This document shows positions 46,201-56,100 of a DNA stretch of 64,000 nucleotides, one piece after another (the first letter of the stretch is position 1; each line of letters begins with the position of its first letter). The translations under genes and the position numbers were made by a program. The DNA is from Dreissena polymorpha (taxonomy: Eukaryota > Mollusca > Bivalvia > Myida > Dreissenidae). The stretch covers positions 2,948,043 through 3,012,042 of the forward strand of contig NC_068358.1 in the NCBI RefSeq assembly GCF_020536995.1, in the 5' to 3' direction. The notes below the pieces were generated by a model. That model was not told the DNA's origin, searched no databases, and worked only from the letters and a program-made list of their open reading frames with translations.

Positions 46201-49200
46201 CTTTTGTGTTGTATAAATGTTACCAAAACAAATTTACTTTCATGATGGTCATGACTATTTTCCTGGTTTTTAATGTCAGTTACAAAATCCCCGCAGTGTT
46301 GTTACATTTATAGAACTGTTTGAAGTAGACAGTGAGAAATTGTTTGACTTCTTTTATGGTTAACCTGGCTGGCTAGTTTTGTTGATTGAACACTGGACTG
46401 GAGCTACCCTTGCCGCTCATGAGACCTGGATACCTTGCGTGGATGTTGTCAATGGTGTTAGAATGTTTACGTAGTATGTGTAAATCAGCTTACACTGGAA
46501 AACTTACTGGCCATCATGATATGACTGATATACTTGTAGAGATAATGAACTTCAGAATAAACAATATGGGCCGTGCTTGATATGACTGATATACTTGTAG
46601 AGATAATGAACTTCAGAATAAACAATATGGGCCGTGCTTGATATGACTGATATACTTGTAGAGATAATGAACTTCAGAATAAACAATATGGGCCGTGCTT
46701 GATATGACTGATATACTTGTAGAGATAATGAACTTCAGAATAAACAATATGGGCCGTGCTTGATATGACTGATATACTTGTAGAGATAATGAACTTCAGA
46801 ATAAACAATATGGGCCGTGCATGATATGACTGATATACTTGTAGAGATAATGAACTTCAGAATAAACAATATGGGCCGTGCATGATATGACTGATATACT
46901 TGTAGAGATAATGAACTTCAGAATAAACAATATGGGCCGTGCATGATATGACTGATATACTTGTAGAGATAATGAACTTCAGAATAAACAATATGGGCCG
47001 TGCATGATATGACTGATATACTTGTAGAGATAATGAACTTCAGAATAAACAATATGGGCCGTGCATGATATGACTGATATACTTGTAGAGATAATGAACT
47101 TCAGAATAAACAATATGGGCCGTGCTTGATATGACTGATATACTTGTAGAGATAATGAACTTCAGAATAAACAATATGGGCCGTGCATGATATGACTGAT
47201 ATACTTGTAGAGATAATGAACTTCAGAATAAACAATATGGGCCGTGCTTGATATGACTGATATACTTGTAGAGATAATGAACTTCAGAATAAACAATATG
47301 GGCCGTGCTTGATATGACTGATATACTTGTAGAGATAATGAACTTCAGAATAAACAATATGGGCCGTGCATGATATGACTGATATACTTGTAGAGATAAT
47401 GAACTTCAGAATAAACAATATGGGCCGTGCATGATATGACTGATATACTTGTAGAGATAATGAACTTCAGAATAAACAATATGGGCCGTGCATGATATGA
47501 CTGATATACTTGTAGAGATAATGAACTTCAGAATAAACAATATGGGCCGTGCATGATATGACTGATATACTTGTAGAGATAATGAACTTCAGAATAAACA
47601 ATATGGGCCGTGCATGATATGACTGATATACTTGTAGAGATAATGAACTTCAGAATAAACAATATGGGCCGTGCTTGATATGACTGATATACTTGTAGAG
47701 ATAATGAACTTCAGAATAAACAATATGGGCCGTGCATGATATGACTGATATACTTGTAGAGATAATGAACTTCAGAATAAACAATATGGGCCGTGCTTGA
47801 TATGACTGATATACTTGTAGAGATAATGAACTTCAGAATAAACAATATGGGCCGTGCATGATATGACTGATATACTTGTAGAGATAATGAACTTCAGAAT
47901 AAACAATATGGGCCGTGCTTGATATGACTGATATACTTGTAGAGATAATGAACTTCAGAATAAACAATATGGGCCGTGCATGATATGACTGATATACTTG
48001 TAGAGATAATGAACTTCAGAATAAACAATATGGGCCGTGCATGATATGACTGATATACTTGTAGAGATAATGAACTTCAGAATAAACAATATGGGCCGTG
48101 CTTGATATGACTGATATACTTGTAGAGATAATGAACTTCAGAATAAACAATATGGGCCGTGCATGATATGACTGATATACTTGTAGAGATAATGAACTTC
48201 AGAATAAACAATATGGGCCGTGCTTGATATGACTGATATACTTGTAGAGATAATGAACTTCAGAATAAACAATATGGGCCGTGCATGATATGACTGATAT
48301 ACTTGTAGAGATAATGAACTTCAGAATAAACAATATGGGCCGTGCATGATATGACTGATATACTTGTAGAGATAATGAACTTCAGAATAAACAATATGGG
48401 CCGTGCTTGATATGACTGATATACTTGTAGAGATAATGAACTTCAGAATAAACAATATGGGCCGTGCTTGATATGACTGATATACTTGTAGAGATAATGA
48501 ACTTCAGAATAAACAATATGGGCCGTGCTTGATATGACTGATATACTTGTAGAGATAATGAACTTCAGAATAAACAATATGGGCCGTGCTTGATATGACT
48601 GATATACTTGTAGAGATAATGAACTTCAGAATAAACAATATGGGCCGTGCTTGATATGACTGATATACTTGTAGAGATAATGAACTTCAGAATAAACAAT
48701 ATGGGCCGTGCTTGATATGACTGATATACTTGTAGAGATAATGAACTTCAGAATAAACAATATGGGCCGTGCATGATATGACTGATTTACTTGTAGAGAT
48801 AATGAACTTCAGAATAAACAATATGGGCCGTGCTCTGTGAAAAGGGGGAGTCAGCACACGCTAATTAGGGACGACTTTTTCACCGAAACTGGTTTTTTGC
48901 TCAGAAGAGACTTTCTTTAAATGAAAAAAATCATAAAAGCAGAAAGTGTCGTCCCTGATTAGCCTGTGCACACTGCACAGGCTAATATGAGACGACAGTT
49001 TATGCACAAGCATGAAACCCCCTTTTCACAGAGCACAGCCCATTTATATGAGTGGATGTCGACAGTTATAGCTTCCTTTCAGGATGTGTATGGTGTGATG
49101 CTGGGAGGATTCCTCGGACACGCCATGTGTACCGGCCTGGCCGTGCTAGCTGGACGTATCGTGGCAGCAAAAATATCAGCCAGAACAGGTACGCAGCAAG

Positions 49201-50412
49201 GCAAATAGTTTGCAAGAATAACTATAATAAGCTGAGTTGTTGTTCATTGCTTTTTATTACACCATTTCCACGGGATCACAAACAAAAAACATTTGTTGTG
49301 AGTAATGACTGCACAGTCACATTCTGATTGTGTGAAGTATCACTTTGAATCAGAGATAATATTTGCTTTGGAAACTCAATTGTTCCAGAGGTCTCAGAAT
49401 TCTGTTTTTAGCTTGCATGAGCACAAAATTCTCATGGTTATATTTTGTGATGACTATATGTCTGTTGTTTGTTATCTGTTGTCAACATCAAACTTGTGAA
49501 TACATGTACACTTAGAGTCCACATTTAATGTTCATGAAACGTGGTCAGATCATTTGTCCCAATAATATCTTGGGTAATGTAGGGTCAAAAACTTGGTCTA
49601 ATCTTTATGAAACCTACCCAGAACCTTTGTTGTAGTGATATAGCAGCTGATTTAAAAAATGGTCCTTTCAAAAAAAATGACTGCCAGAGAGCAGAGCAGT
49701 TTTACACATATATGAATATTGAAACTTTGTGAACACTTCAGAAGTAACTTTTTTTGTTCAATTGTTATGAAACTTCTGATATCTCAGTTGAGTTAAAAAT
49801 TGTGCTTCTCATTGAAAAATATGGCCACATGGGGCTTAGTAGATTTTAATATGGAAAAAGTGAATATTTGACCTTGTCTCATGTTTGTCCAATATTCCAG
49901 GAACTTGCTCAAAATCTTTGTTGTAATGATAACACAGCAGAGTTTTGATGATTTTTTTCAGAATATTGAAAAGTATTGCCACCAGGGGGCGGGATAGTTT
50001 TCCTTAAATGGCTGTAGTGAATACTTTTGACCTCTTAAGAAGCCACTTTTTCTGTCCAATCTTCATGTGACATTTATTCTTATAATAAACATGTCGAGTT
50101 TTCAGGTTCTTGAATAACACAGAAGGTGTTGCAGTTATAAACCTTGTCAACAATATTGAAATCACATGTTTTGCCCTATCAGCAAGAATTTTATCAAACT
50201 TGTGTTGTTATGCTACCATGATGGCAGATGCTGTTCTGACAACATCCAACTTCTTTTTGAAGCTACAATAAAAAATATATTTAAATTCCCTGCTTCTTTT
50301 AAAAATCATCCACCTACTCTGATGAATATGTATCTTTTTTTCAGTGACATTGTCAGGCGGAGTGGTGTTCCTGTTATTTGCTCTAACAGCGGTCATGCTG
50401 GGTCCTGAATAG
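34169..50412 (+). CDS. TMEM165: TMEM165 / UPF0016 (GDT1) Golgi Mn2+/Ca2+ transporter, complete, 7 exons
   Basis: Exons 34169-34285, 37366-37606, 38344-38442, 38973-39049, 42399-42566, 49083-49188 and 50345-50412 give 291 residues with all phases consistent. Residues 8-26 form a signal or anchor segment. Two UPF0016 repeats carry the family signature E-x-G-D-K/R-S/T: SELGDKT (E83 to T88) and AEWGDRS (E218 to S223). These acidic residues bind cation in this family. Hydrophobic segments lie near 70-82, 88-96, 104-120, 136-150, 198-217, 224-232, 236-258 and 272-289. A charged helical loop (153-178, with EEYKEVQEELKKKEDE) separates the repeats, as in human TMEM165 (324 residues). Known role: manganese and calcium import into the Golgi lumen in exchange for protons, supporting glycosylation. 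The first ATG is chosen because it opens the signal segment. No defect seen. Confidence 0.95.
34404..35587 (+). repeat. Tandem-array element with 122-125-bp units (copy 1, in TMEM165 intron 1)
   Basis: It starts with a hairpin (TATCCCCACGC, then GGTGGGGATA), a GTCC simple repeat and about six units with CACTTCAAATTGATACTGAA and CCAACCCTGGGGCGCCC. It ends GGCGTGGGGATACGCGTCGG, then GCCGCGCCATTTCTAGTTG. A 14-bp direct repeat TGATTCCTACTTTT flanks it (34390-34403 and 35588-35600/1). A near-identical inverted copy is at 53904-55085. Predicted Gly/Pro-rich frames across the units are repeat artefacts. Confidence 0.85.
35602..37365. other. TMEM165 intron 1 remainder
   Basis: AT-rich intron. A 39-bp tandem duplication occurs at about 36517-36594 (unit includes TTGAATAACAGTTTTTACTT). 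Nothing else is supported. Confidence 0.6.
37366..37606 (+). CDS. TMEM165: TMEM165 exon 2 (first UPF0016 motif)
   Basis: Acceptor ATTTCATTTCAG, donor TCAG|GTATAG. 241 nt, phase 0 in and 1 out. It holds HGFIASLSMIIVSELGDKTF and MAMRHSRATVLAGALGALVV. Confidence 0.95.
37650..37870. mobile_element. M1 MITE, diverged, in TMEM165 intron 2
   Basis: It carries CCAGATTATCCTAAGCAGTT, CACCCTAATCAGGGACAACA and the end AGCCCAGTTTTTCCAAAAC. More diverged than other copies. Confidence 0.6.
37949..38221 (+). repeat. Single-unit relative of the 21405-22257 element
   Basis: It has the hairpin TGTCCCCCACCACTATAGTG, a GTCTGTTG repeat, one core unit (GATAGCAACTTCATATTTGG, TCATCCTTCAAGGTCAAAGG) and the terminus GTGTTTCTGACAAACACATT, ending TCTTGTTT. 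It lies in TMEM165 intron 2. Confidence 0.8.
38344..38442 (+). CDS. TMEM165: TMEM165 exon 3
   Basis: Acceptor TCTCAAATTTCAG, donor GATG|GTAAGG. 99 nt, phase 1 in and out. It encodes MLGFATTIIPRKVTHYASSI and LFAVFGLKMLKD, close to human GFATTVIPR. Confidence 0.95.
38720..38958. mobile_element. M1 MITE next to the exon 4 acceptor
   Basis: An M1 copy with CTTGATTAGCCTGTGAAGTC and TTATGCACATGCATTAAGCC ends in TTTTTCCAGAGAG about 15 bp before the exon 4 splice site. It therefore supplies or borders the branch and polypyrimidine region. Confidence 0.75.
38973..39049 (+). CDS. TMEM165: TMEM165 exon 4 (charged loop)
   Basis: Acceptor GATTTGCTTGCAG, donor GAG|GTAAAT. 77 nt, phase 1 in and 0 out. It encodes WYMSPDEAQEEYKEVQEELK and KKEDE, matching MSPDEGQEELEEVQAELKKK of human TMEM165. 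Confidence 0.95.
39161..39373. mobile_element. piggyBac-type MITE (family P1), copy 2
   Basis: 213 bp between TTAA sites, in TMEM165 intron 4, nearly identical to 12594-12806. The flanking host sequence is a local duplicate of 39076-39115, which keeps the empty TTAA site at 39089-39092. Confidence 0.85.
39374..39848. other. TMEM165 intron 4, no feature seen
   Basis: AT-rich intron DNA without recognised repeat or exon. Confidence 0.5.
39849..41875 (+). repeat. Composite tandem-repeat element with a nested hAT-like insert
   Basis: It starts with the hairpin ATGCCCCCTTTCGAAGAAAA and one unit of the 7012-8262 type. It passes through a terminus GTGTTTCTGACAAACACATC at about 40170, then continues with sequence of the 21405/37949 type, interrupted at 40289-41273. 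It ends near 41865 with a second ACAAACACATCTCTTGTTT terminus. It looks like two or more elements merged by nesting or recombination. Confidence 0.65.
40289..41273. mobile_element. hAT-like DNA transposon, internally deleted
   Basis: The 985-bp element has 16-bp inverted ends CAGGGGTGGCGAAATC, and the 5-bp repeat GCAAC flanks it (40284-40288 and 41274-41278). Removing it restores the interrupted host repeat (ATAGCAACTTTATATTTGGC). At about 40790-40930 a short reading contains KKYDLSKRTRTFKK-like and WLTDFQWLPVDENQI segments, resembling the N-terminal region of ZNF862/BED-type hAT transposases; the catalytic part is absent. The plus frame needs a shift between these two segments. Confidence 0.75.
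41876..42398. other. TMEM165 intron 4, last part, no feature seen
   Basis: No repeat or exon recognised. A 60-codon frame at 41955-42137 has no support. Confidence 0.5.
42399..42566 (+). CDS. TMEM165: TMEM165 exon 5 (second UPF0016 motif)
   Basis: Acceptor TTTTTTGTTTCTAG, donor GAG|GTATGC. 168 nt, phase 0 in and out. It encodes a short luminal or cytosolic linker, then NLIFSAIFIEAFVLTFLAEW and GDRSQIATIILAARE. Confidence 0.95.
42588..42808. mobile_element. M1 MITE, well preserved, in TMEM165 intron 5
   Basis: It shows the full M1 layout: TTAGTGCATGTGCGTAAAGT, CGTCCCAGATTAGCCTGTGC, an inner hairpin with ACAGGCTAATCAGGGACGAC, and the end CGCACATGCATTAAGCTCAG. It starts about 20 bp after the exon 5 donor. 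Confidence 0.85.
42809..44434. other. TMEM165 intron 5, left part
   Basis: AT-rich. The only point of note is a protein-like open stretch at 43290-43445, listed separately. Confidence 0.5.
43290..43445 (+). other. Possible fragment of a Myb/SANT-like domain
   Basis: An open + strand reading contains KIFSEQEVNVIKDFMKENLY followed by KLKPH and a KARLIWHELV segment. The pattern F-S-x-x-E-V and later W-x-E-L resembles the SANT-like domain that accompanies Harbinger and related transposases. No clear splice sites, no partner domain. It may be a transposon scrap inside the intron. Confidence 0.25.
44435..44722 (+). repeat. Single-unit element related to 37949-38221
   Basis: It starts TTTTTATGCCCCCGGATCGA, has a GTCTGTCT repeat and the core GATAGCAACTTGATATTTTG with CATCC/AATCCTTCAAGGTCAAAGG. 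It ends GTGTTTCACAAACACAGCTC, then TTGTTT. It lies in TMEM165 intron 5. Confidence 0.8.
44723..46516. other. TMEM165 intron 5, middle
   Basis: AT-rich. A short degenerate tandem repeat lies at about 45270-45360 (unit TTACACTTACTATTTACAAAA-like, about 21 bp). No exon or known repeat otherwise. Confidence 0.55.
46517..48834. repeat. 61-bp satellite, 38 nearly identical copies
   Basis: The unit TGATATGACTGATATACTTG, then TAGAGATAATGAACTTCAGA, then ATAAACAATATGGGCCGTGC plus T or A repeats 38 times (38 x 61 = 2318 bp, exact). Apart from one substitution in the last unit (GATTTAC), the only variable position is the final T/A. The last unit runs straight into the M1 element at 48823. It sits in TMEM165 intron 5, about 250 bp before exon 6. 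Confidence 0.97.
48823..49043. mobile_element. M1 MITE with visible 26-bp inverted ends
   Basis: The left end ATGGGCCGTGCTCTGTGAAA continues AGGGGG, and the right end CCCCCTTTTCACAGAGCAC continues AGCCCAT. The 26-bp ends differ at one position. The core has CGTCCCTGATTAGCCTGTGC. The left 12 bp coincide with the end of the 61-bp satellite unit. Exon 6 begins 40 bp to the right. Confidence 0.8.
49083..49188 (+). CDS. TMEM165: TMEM165 exon 6
   Basis: Acceptor TAGCTTCCTTTCAG, donor ACAG|GTACGC. 106 nt, phase 0 in and 1 out. It encodes DVYGVMLGGFLGHAMCTGLA and VLAGRIVAAKISART, matching GHCLCTGLAVIGGRMIAQKIS of human TMEM165. Confidence 0.95.
49189..50344. repeat. TMEM165 intron 6 with a decayed tandem element
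   Basis: From about 49520 to 50160, diverged units share CAATCTTTATGAAACCT/TCTTCATGTGACATTTAT, AACACAGCAGAGTTTT and ACCAGGGGGCGGGATAG-like phrases. They resemble the array elements elsewhere but are too diverged to delimit. Confidence 0.4.
50345..50412 (+). CDS. TMEM165: TMEM165 exon 7 (terminal)
   Basis: Acceptor TATCTTTTTTTCAG. 68 nt, phase 1 in. It encodes VTLSGGVVFLLFALTAVMLG and PE with TAG at 50410-50412, the last membrane segment. Confidence 0.93.
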
Positions 50413-52010
50413 GGTGCGCTAGACTGGCATCTCCCTATCATGTTCCACGCAAGCTCCATTATAATTATTGGGTAGAAATAAGTCGAAACAATTTGTAATG
50501 GGAAGGGAAGTTTTCAAATGTGAATGAATACCTTGGATATCATAATCTGAAAAAACAAATGTGACATGTGAATATTCACAATGAAATTTGAAGAACCACC
50601 TTCACATTCCTAGTATTAAGTATAAAGAGATCTCAGCGCAGGTCAGCTGTTATCACTTTCTGGAAATTCAACTTGAAGTGAACTGATATATGACACCATT
50701 ATGATGTCCAAAATATCTTTTAAGTAATCTGTCCGTTAAGAATTAAACTAAGACAATCTGAAAATTATACTTTGAACTTTTCATCACTTGATACCATTTT
50801 ATGATTTAGTGTAATAGGCTGCTTAAAAAAATGTTAATTAAACAGATTTTTTTTCTTTAATTTTAAGGTGATTACTTTGATTAAGCCATCTTATTGAGAT
50901 TTTCTTAAGTTTGTTCTAATTTAATGAAAAGTGAATACGAATCTCATTTTGAATTAAATACATAACATTAAATACATAACCTAGCACAGCTTCAGTAAAC
51001 CTTGGTATGCTTGGAATTATTTTCAATTTATGGACTTACTACCAGATTTTTTAATGTAAAATAGTGATTTAGCATAGATGCCAATTTTTAAATTTGAAAT
51101 ACTCTTAATTTTTTTTACATGAGGTTCACAACATCTTTTTTTCTTCTTTTTTTAAATGTTATTTTGCTTTTTAACCATAAGATATTTTATATGAAGTCTT
51201 ACTGGGGAATTTAATTTATTGCATGAATACATATTTCTCATGATCAAAAAAGATATTACTTCACAGTACACACGTACTTTTGTTGTTTGTTCTATTGTAT
51301 TTTTACAGTTCATTTTCATAGGTAGAAAATGTTTTCCAAGTGTGTCTTTCTGTGCAGCAGCTGTTGCTTTATGATGAAGTGATGTAGATATGGAATCACA
51401 TAATCAAAAGAAGCATCTGTTCTTACAATCCTTTAAAGATGAATAAAAATCGTATGAAATAATCGGTTTCTAGGTTGTTTGGTAAGATAGTTTCTCAGGA
51501 ATTTCAGAATGGTTTTGATTCAAACTGAAAACATGTATAGAAAAATGGTAATGCATAAAATCTTGAGAACGAATGGAGGAATTGTAATAGGAGCATATAT
51601 ACATTATATGACAACTTCATTTTAGTTTGCATATGATGCACAATCAATCAATTGCACTGTTAGTAAATATTAGAATAATTACTGATCAAAATACAGGCTT
51701 CATTTAGACCTTGTATGATATTCTTGAAATTTGAAAAAACAAAAACACTATATTAACATGATAGAATAAAGTACCTGGGAGACAAACAGTTTAGTTAAAA
51801 AAAGCCATAAACTTGGACAAGAACAGAATAAGTAGAGCGCGCTGTCCTCCAATAGCTTTTGTTTATTGACTTATTCTGTACTTTTATTTGCCAAACTTTA
51901 GCCTGACTTTCCGAAACTTAATTTTATTCTCAGCGCTGTATAAATAAATCTGAACCTACTTATAGAATACTTAATGTTCTACTACTCTTTGTAATAACAA
52001 GGTATTATTA
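50413..52010. other. TMEM165: TMEM165 3' UTR and flank
   Basis: AT-rich and free of recognised repeats up to about 51.5 kb, as expected for a 3' UTR. AATAAA hexamers at 51442-51447 and about 51765 are possible polyadenylation signals. Confidence 0.5.
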
Positions 52011-52142
52011 GTTACACTGTTAATAACTGATGGTGTATGGGATATCCACCCTCAGTAATTTCATACCATACGAGAGCGAAGCTTGAGTATGAAAGTACTG
52101 AGGGTGTATATCCCATACACATTCAGTTACTAACTGTGTAAC
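52011..52142. repeat. Imperfect palindrome, arms about 55 bp
   Basis: GTTACACTGTTAATAACTGA and GTGTATGGGATATCCACCCT on the left are mirrored by AGGGTGTATATCCCATACAC and CAGTTACTAACTGTGTAAC on the right. This could be a small foldback element. Confidence 0.75.
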
Positions 52143-53903
52143 GATTATATCTCAACCAACTACTCGATTACTTGGGGTGTATGAAAAATACGCCATGGGC
52201 ACGTGACCACTCTAAGCCAATCCCCGGTAGGTCATTTTTATAGGAGGTAAGATGGACATCAGTTTCCTAATTTGATCAAACTGTCCATATATCTTCAGTC
52301 TTCACGCTAAATATTTTAGCCAAATAGCCCTTCGGGCTAATATGATGGAATTTTGAATGGCCCGAAGACATGTTCAATAGCCCGAGGAGGTCAATTTAAA
52401 TTTTATGACTTTTTTGGCCAGGAACACCAAAATAGTTATTAACAATCAGAAAATCTACTTCCATTAGTAAAAACAGATGCATGTGATTACAGTAATAAAG
52501 GGTATAATGTTTCCTTTTGAAATGCATTTTATACAAAATGCACCAGATAATTATGTTGTTTATTGTAACTTTATTATTACACATGTTCTCATTCAATGAT
52601 TCCATTAATCAGTTTGACCGGTGTTTTGTTTTATTTTAAAGCGAATTATTATCATGTTTAAAAAATATCCGAAAAACTTCAAAAATACATCAGCCTATTA
52701 AAATAACAGATTATTATCGTATTATTACTAGGACAATCGCCGGTGAATTTCTGAATTGTCGGCATGTGACTTCAGAACAAAAGGCCACTGGGTGTGTTAA
52801 TTGCCCAATCTACAAGTGACAATGTCTGCTTCTTTAATTTACTCCCGATGTTTTGATAAGCATGTGTCAACCGTGAAAAGTATTGTATATTCGTAAACAG
52901 ATTATAAGTAGCAAAATAGGTCACGTAGCAGAACGAGATTACAGAATAAACGAAAGTACTACAATTATTAATAATACATTAAAAAAACTTATTCTAATGC
53001 GCAAAAATAATTGATTAAAACACATGGAAACCTACCTGTAATAAGTATCAATTTGTTTTAACCCAATGCGTACAATATCCCTTACAGACTCTTTAATTTT
53101 TATTGAAAAAATTACTTGTCCATTTTTCATGAATTATAAATACATTTTCGGAAAACGCTTCTCAAATTAAATACGCTTCTAGATTGGTCATTATTTTAAA
53201 ACATTACGAAGTGCCCGATGCGCGAACATCCCGGAACGTGATCTACACATGTTCAGTTTGAATAACCTCATCTTGGTTGGGCGTCAATTGCATCATTACT
53301 TTAAATAGCAACATACCCGGATGCTTACACGACAGTTTAGAAAAATGGCGGCCGCATGCTTTAAAACGTCATTTTAGGCATTTAAATAGCAAATTTAAAC
53401 GTGCTTCTTAAAAACGCGTATAAATCAGGTTATTGATACTCGGGCTTCGGGCTTATAGGCTAATTCGAAGACTGTATCTTATAGATTTATTTCTGAACAT
53501 GTTTTGTATTCCTTTAGATCCTTTGAAATCGAACTTTAACACCAGTTTTGTTGCTTTAGTAGTAATTTTTACCCAGTATTCATGTGTTGAAATATACACG
53601 GTGTAACAGATTGGTGATATGTTAAATTCTTTTTCCATGTTTAGGATTTTCATGGCATTTTTACTACAGAGGTGTAACAGTACATCTTATCGGCTTAAAT
53701 AAACAATTACCGTGACACGGATTTGTCCCTGAAAGACCAATAGATTAACCACTTTTACCTCCTAGTGGTCGCTTAATTCAAGATTCGGACATCGAAATAC
53801 ACAAAAATCAGCGGTCGCTGGTCGTGTAAGACAAAAGTTGCTTAATACAATATCATTATATAGCGAAAAACAACATTTATTCCTTTCCTGATTCCAATGT
53901 ACA
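52143..53903. other. Intergenic, no gene seen
   Basis: Phrases around AAATAGCCCTTCGGGCTAAT (about 52321) and ACTCGGGCTTCGGGCTTATA (about 53438) are roughly inverted. They may mark the ends of an old 1.1-kb element, but the match is weak. Confidence 0.4.
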
Positions 53904-55085
53904 ACTAGAAATGGCGCGGCAGAGGCCGACGCGTATCCCCACGCCGAATGTTTGACCTAGGTGTGCCCCAGGGTTGGCAATGGGGCCATGCATAGCTGAG
54001 ATTGACCGTATTGTCATAAGAGAAGTTCAGTATCAATTAGAAGTGAATTGGTGTAGAAATGAAGAAGTTATAGTAAAAGGCAATTTTGGGTGGGTGTGGT
54101 CTATGTGGGCGGGGCCCCAGGGTTGGTAATGGGGCCATGCATAGTTGAGATTGACCGTATTGTCATAAGAGAGGTTCAGTATCAATTTGAAGTGAATCGG
54201 TGTAGAAATGAAGAAATTATAGTAAAAGACAATTTTGGGTGGGTGTGGTCTATGTGGGCGGGGCGCCCCAGGGTTAGTAATGGGGCCATGCATAGTTGAG
54301 ATTGACTGTATTGTCATAAGAGAAGTTCAATATCAATTTGAAGTGAATCGGTGTAGAAATGAAGAAATTATAGTAAAGGCAATTTTGGGTGGGTGTGGTC
54401 TATGTGGGCGGGGCCCCAGGGTTGGTTATGGGGCCATGCATAGTTGAGATTGACCCTAATGTCATAAGAGAAGTTCAGTATCAATTTGAAGTGAATCCGT
54501 GTAGAAATGAAAAAAATATAGTAAATGGAATTTTTTGGTGGGTGTGGCCTATGTGGGCGGGCGCCCCAGGGTTGGGATTGGGGCCATGCATAGTTGAGAT
54601 TGACCCTAATGTCATAACAAAAGTTCAGTATCAATTTGAAGTGAATCCGTGTAGAAATGAAAAAATTATAGTAAATGGAAATTTTTGGTGGGTGTGGCCT
54701 ATGTGGGCGGGGCGCCCCAGGGTTGGGAATGGGGCCATGCATGGTTGAGATTGACCGTATTGTCATAAGAGAGGTCCAGTATCAATTTGAAGTGAATCGG
54801 TGTAGAAATAAAGAAGTAAATGTAAAATAACCTAAAAAAATGAGTGATAATTTCTGACGCGGCCCCACCCCAACCGCTATAACTTTTGACCCAGGGGTCA
54901 GATCAAAATTCCAAATAGTGCAGGGTCGCACATATGCTCATAGCTACCATGTGTGTAAGTTTCAAGGTTCTAGTGCTTTTAGTGTAGGAGGAGATAGTGG
55001 CCAGGACGGACGGACAGACAGACGGACGGACGGCGGAGATAACCACAATATCCCCACCTTTTTTTCAAAAAGCGTGGGGATAATT
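53904..55085 (-). repeat. 122-125-bp tandem-array element, copy 2, inverted
   Basis: The reverse complement of 34404-35587 with the same number and order of units and only scattered differences. It starts AACTAGAAATGGCGCGGCAG and ends with a hairpin (TATCTCC... side) AAAAAGCGTGGGGATAA. Unlike copy 1, no clear flanking direct repeat is seen. Confidence 0.85.
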
Positions 55086-55535
55086 TATCAAAATTTCTTT
55101 ATCGTTTTTATTGATCACTTTTAGACAGGACAATTAGATTTTAAGTACGAAAAAAAACAACATTATGAACATAGATTTTCTTTTGCCTTGTTTTAAACTG
55201 CTAGTAAAACTTTTATAAGTGAATATCCATTAGATGCTTTTGCAACATACATATCTACTGTTTAAACAATTGTTACATGTATTAGGTTGGTGTTTGTATA
55301 ATATTGCTAGATAATGGTCCCAAGCATTCCACACTGCTTACAATTCGTTATGTCTCTGTCACAGATATTGATGCTTTTGGCCGAGGTATAGTGTTACTGT
55401 AGGTACCTATTTTTGTATCTAAATGACAGCTATTTTAATAAAGTTGAATCAATGTACTGTTACTGGGTAAGGGGTGATGAGGGGTACAGGGATGTTATTA
55501 GGAATATTTTATACAAACCTAAAAAACAGTGCATA

Positions 55536-56100
55536 TGCATATATCGTCGCTGCCGTTCTCAAACCTCGTAGCTACAAAACGCCAACTTTTCAGGAGAGAG
55601 AAAAACCGTCTCATTTTTTTGTAACGATGTTTTAGAAATTGAAATTCTGTAAAAATACCAAACAAATGAAGCTGCAAAATACAGTATAAGCCGTAGACGG
55701 GTAAGTCATAATGATAAGTCATACTGACAGTCAGACATGGTAGCTACGATATTTTGTCACCACAGTTTTGTCATTTTTATGAGGTACGACAATTCGTCCT
55801 AATAGGAAACCTCGTAGTTGCAAATTATTTTTTTTTATAAAAACGTTTTTGTCAAATTTGTCCAAACGAAACGACGTACCTCATAGGTGAAATGGCGTCG
55901 CTACAACTTTTCGCCGGGAAAAAAGCCAACAATCATTCTACAACATTTCGTCACGTAGCTTTTTCAAGGGCTCTGATTAGCGTAGAGCTACGAGATATAG
56001 CACAAAACACGCGCCAGACTTAATATATTCGGAAAAGACGAAAAAAATATTTTGAAAATTTTGGAGCTACGAGGTTTGAGAACGACAGCGACGATATGTT
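55536..56100. mobile_element. MITE with inverted ends of about 38 bp
   Basis: The left end ATATCGTCGCTGCCGTTCTC, continuing AAACCTCGTAGCTACAAAA, is mirrored by the right end TTTTGGAGCTACGAGGTTTG, continuing AGAACGACAGCGACGATAT. The interior holds diverged copies of the AACCTCGTAG phrase. No coding capacity. Superfamily not determined. Confidence 0.8.

Noticed and set aside
46386-48834. CRISPR-like array
   Set aside because: Units are identical head-to-tail 61-mers with no unique spacers; it is a eukaryotic satellite inside an intron.
52320-53460. A 1.1-kb element bounded by GGGCTTCGGGCT-type phrases
   Set aside because: Inverted match is short and imperfect, with no target duplication found.
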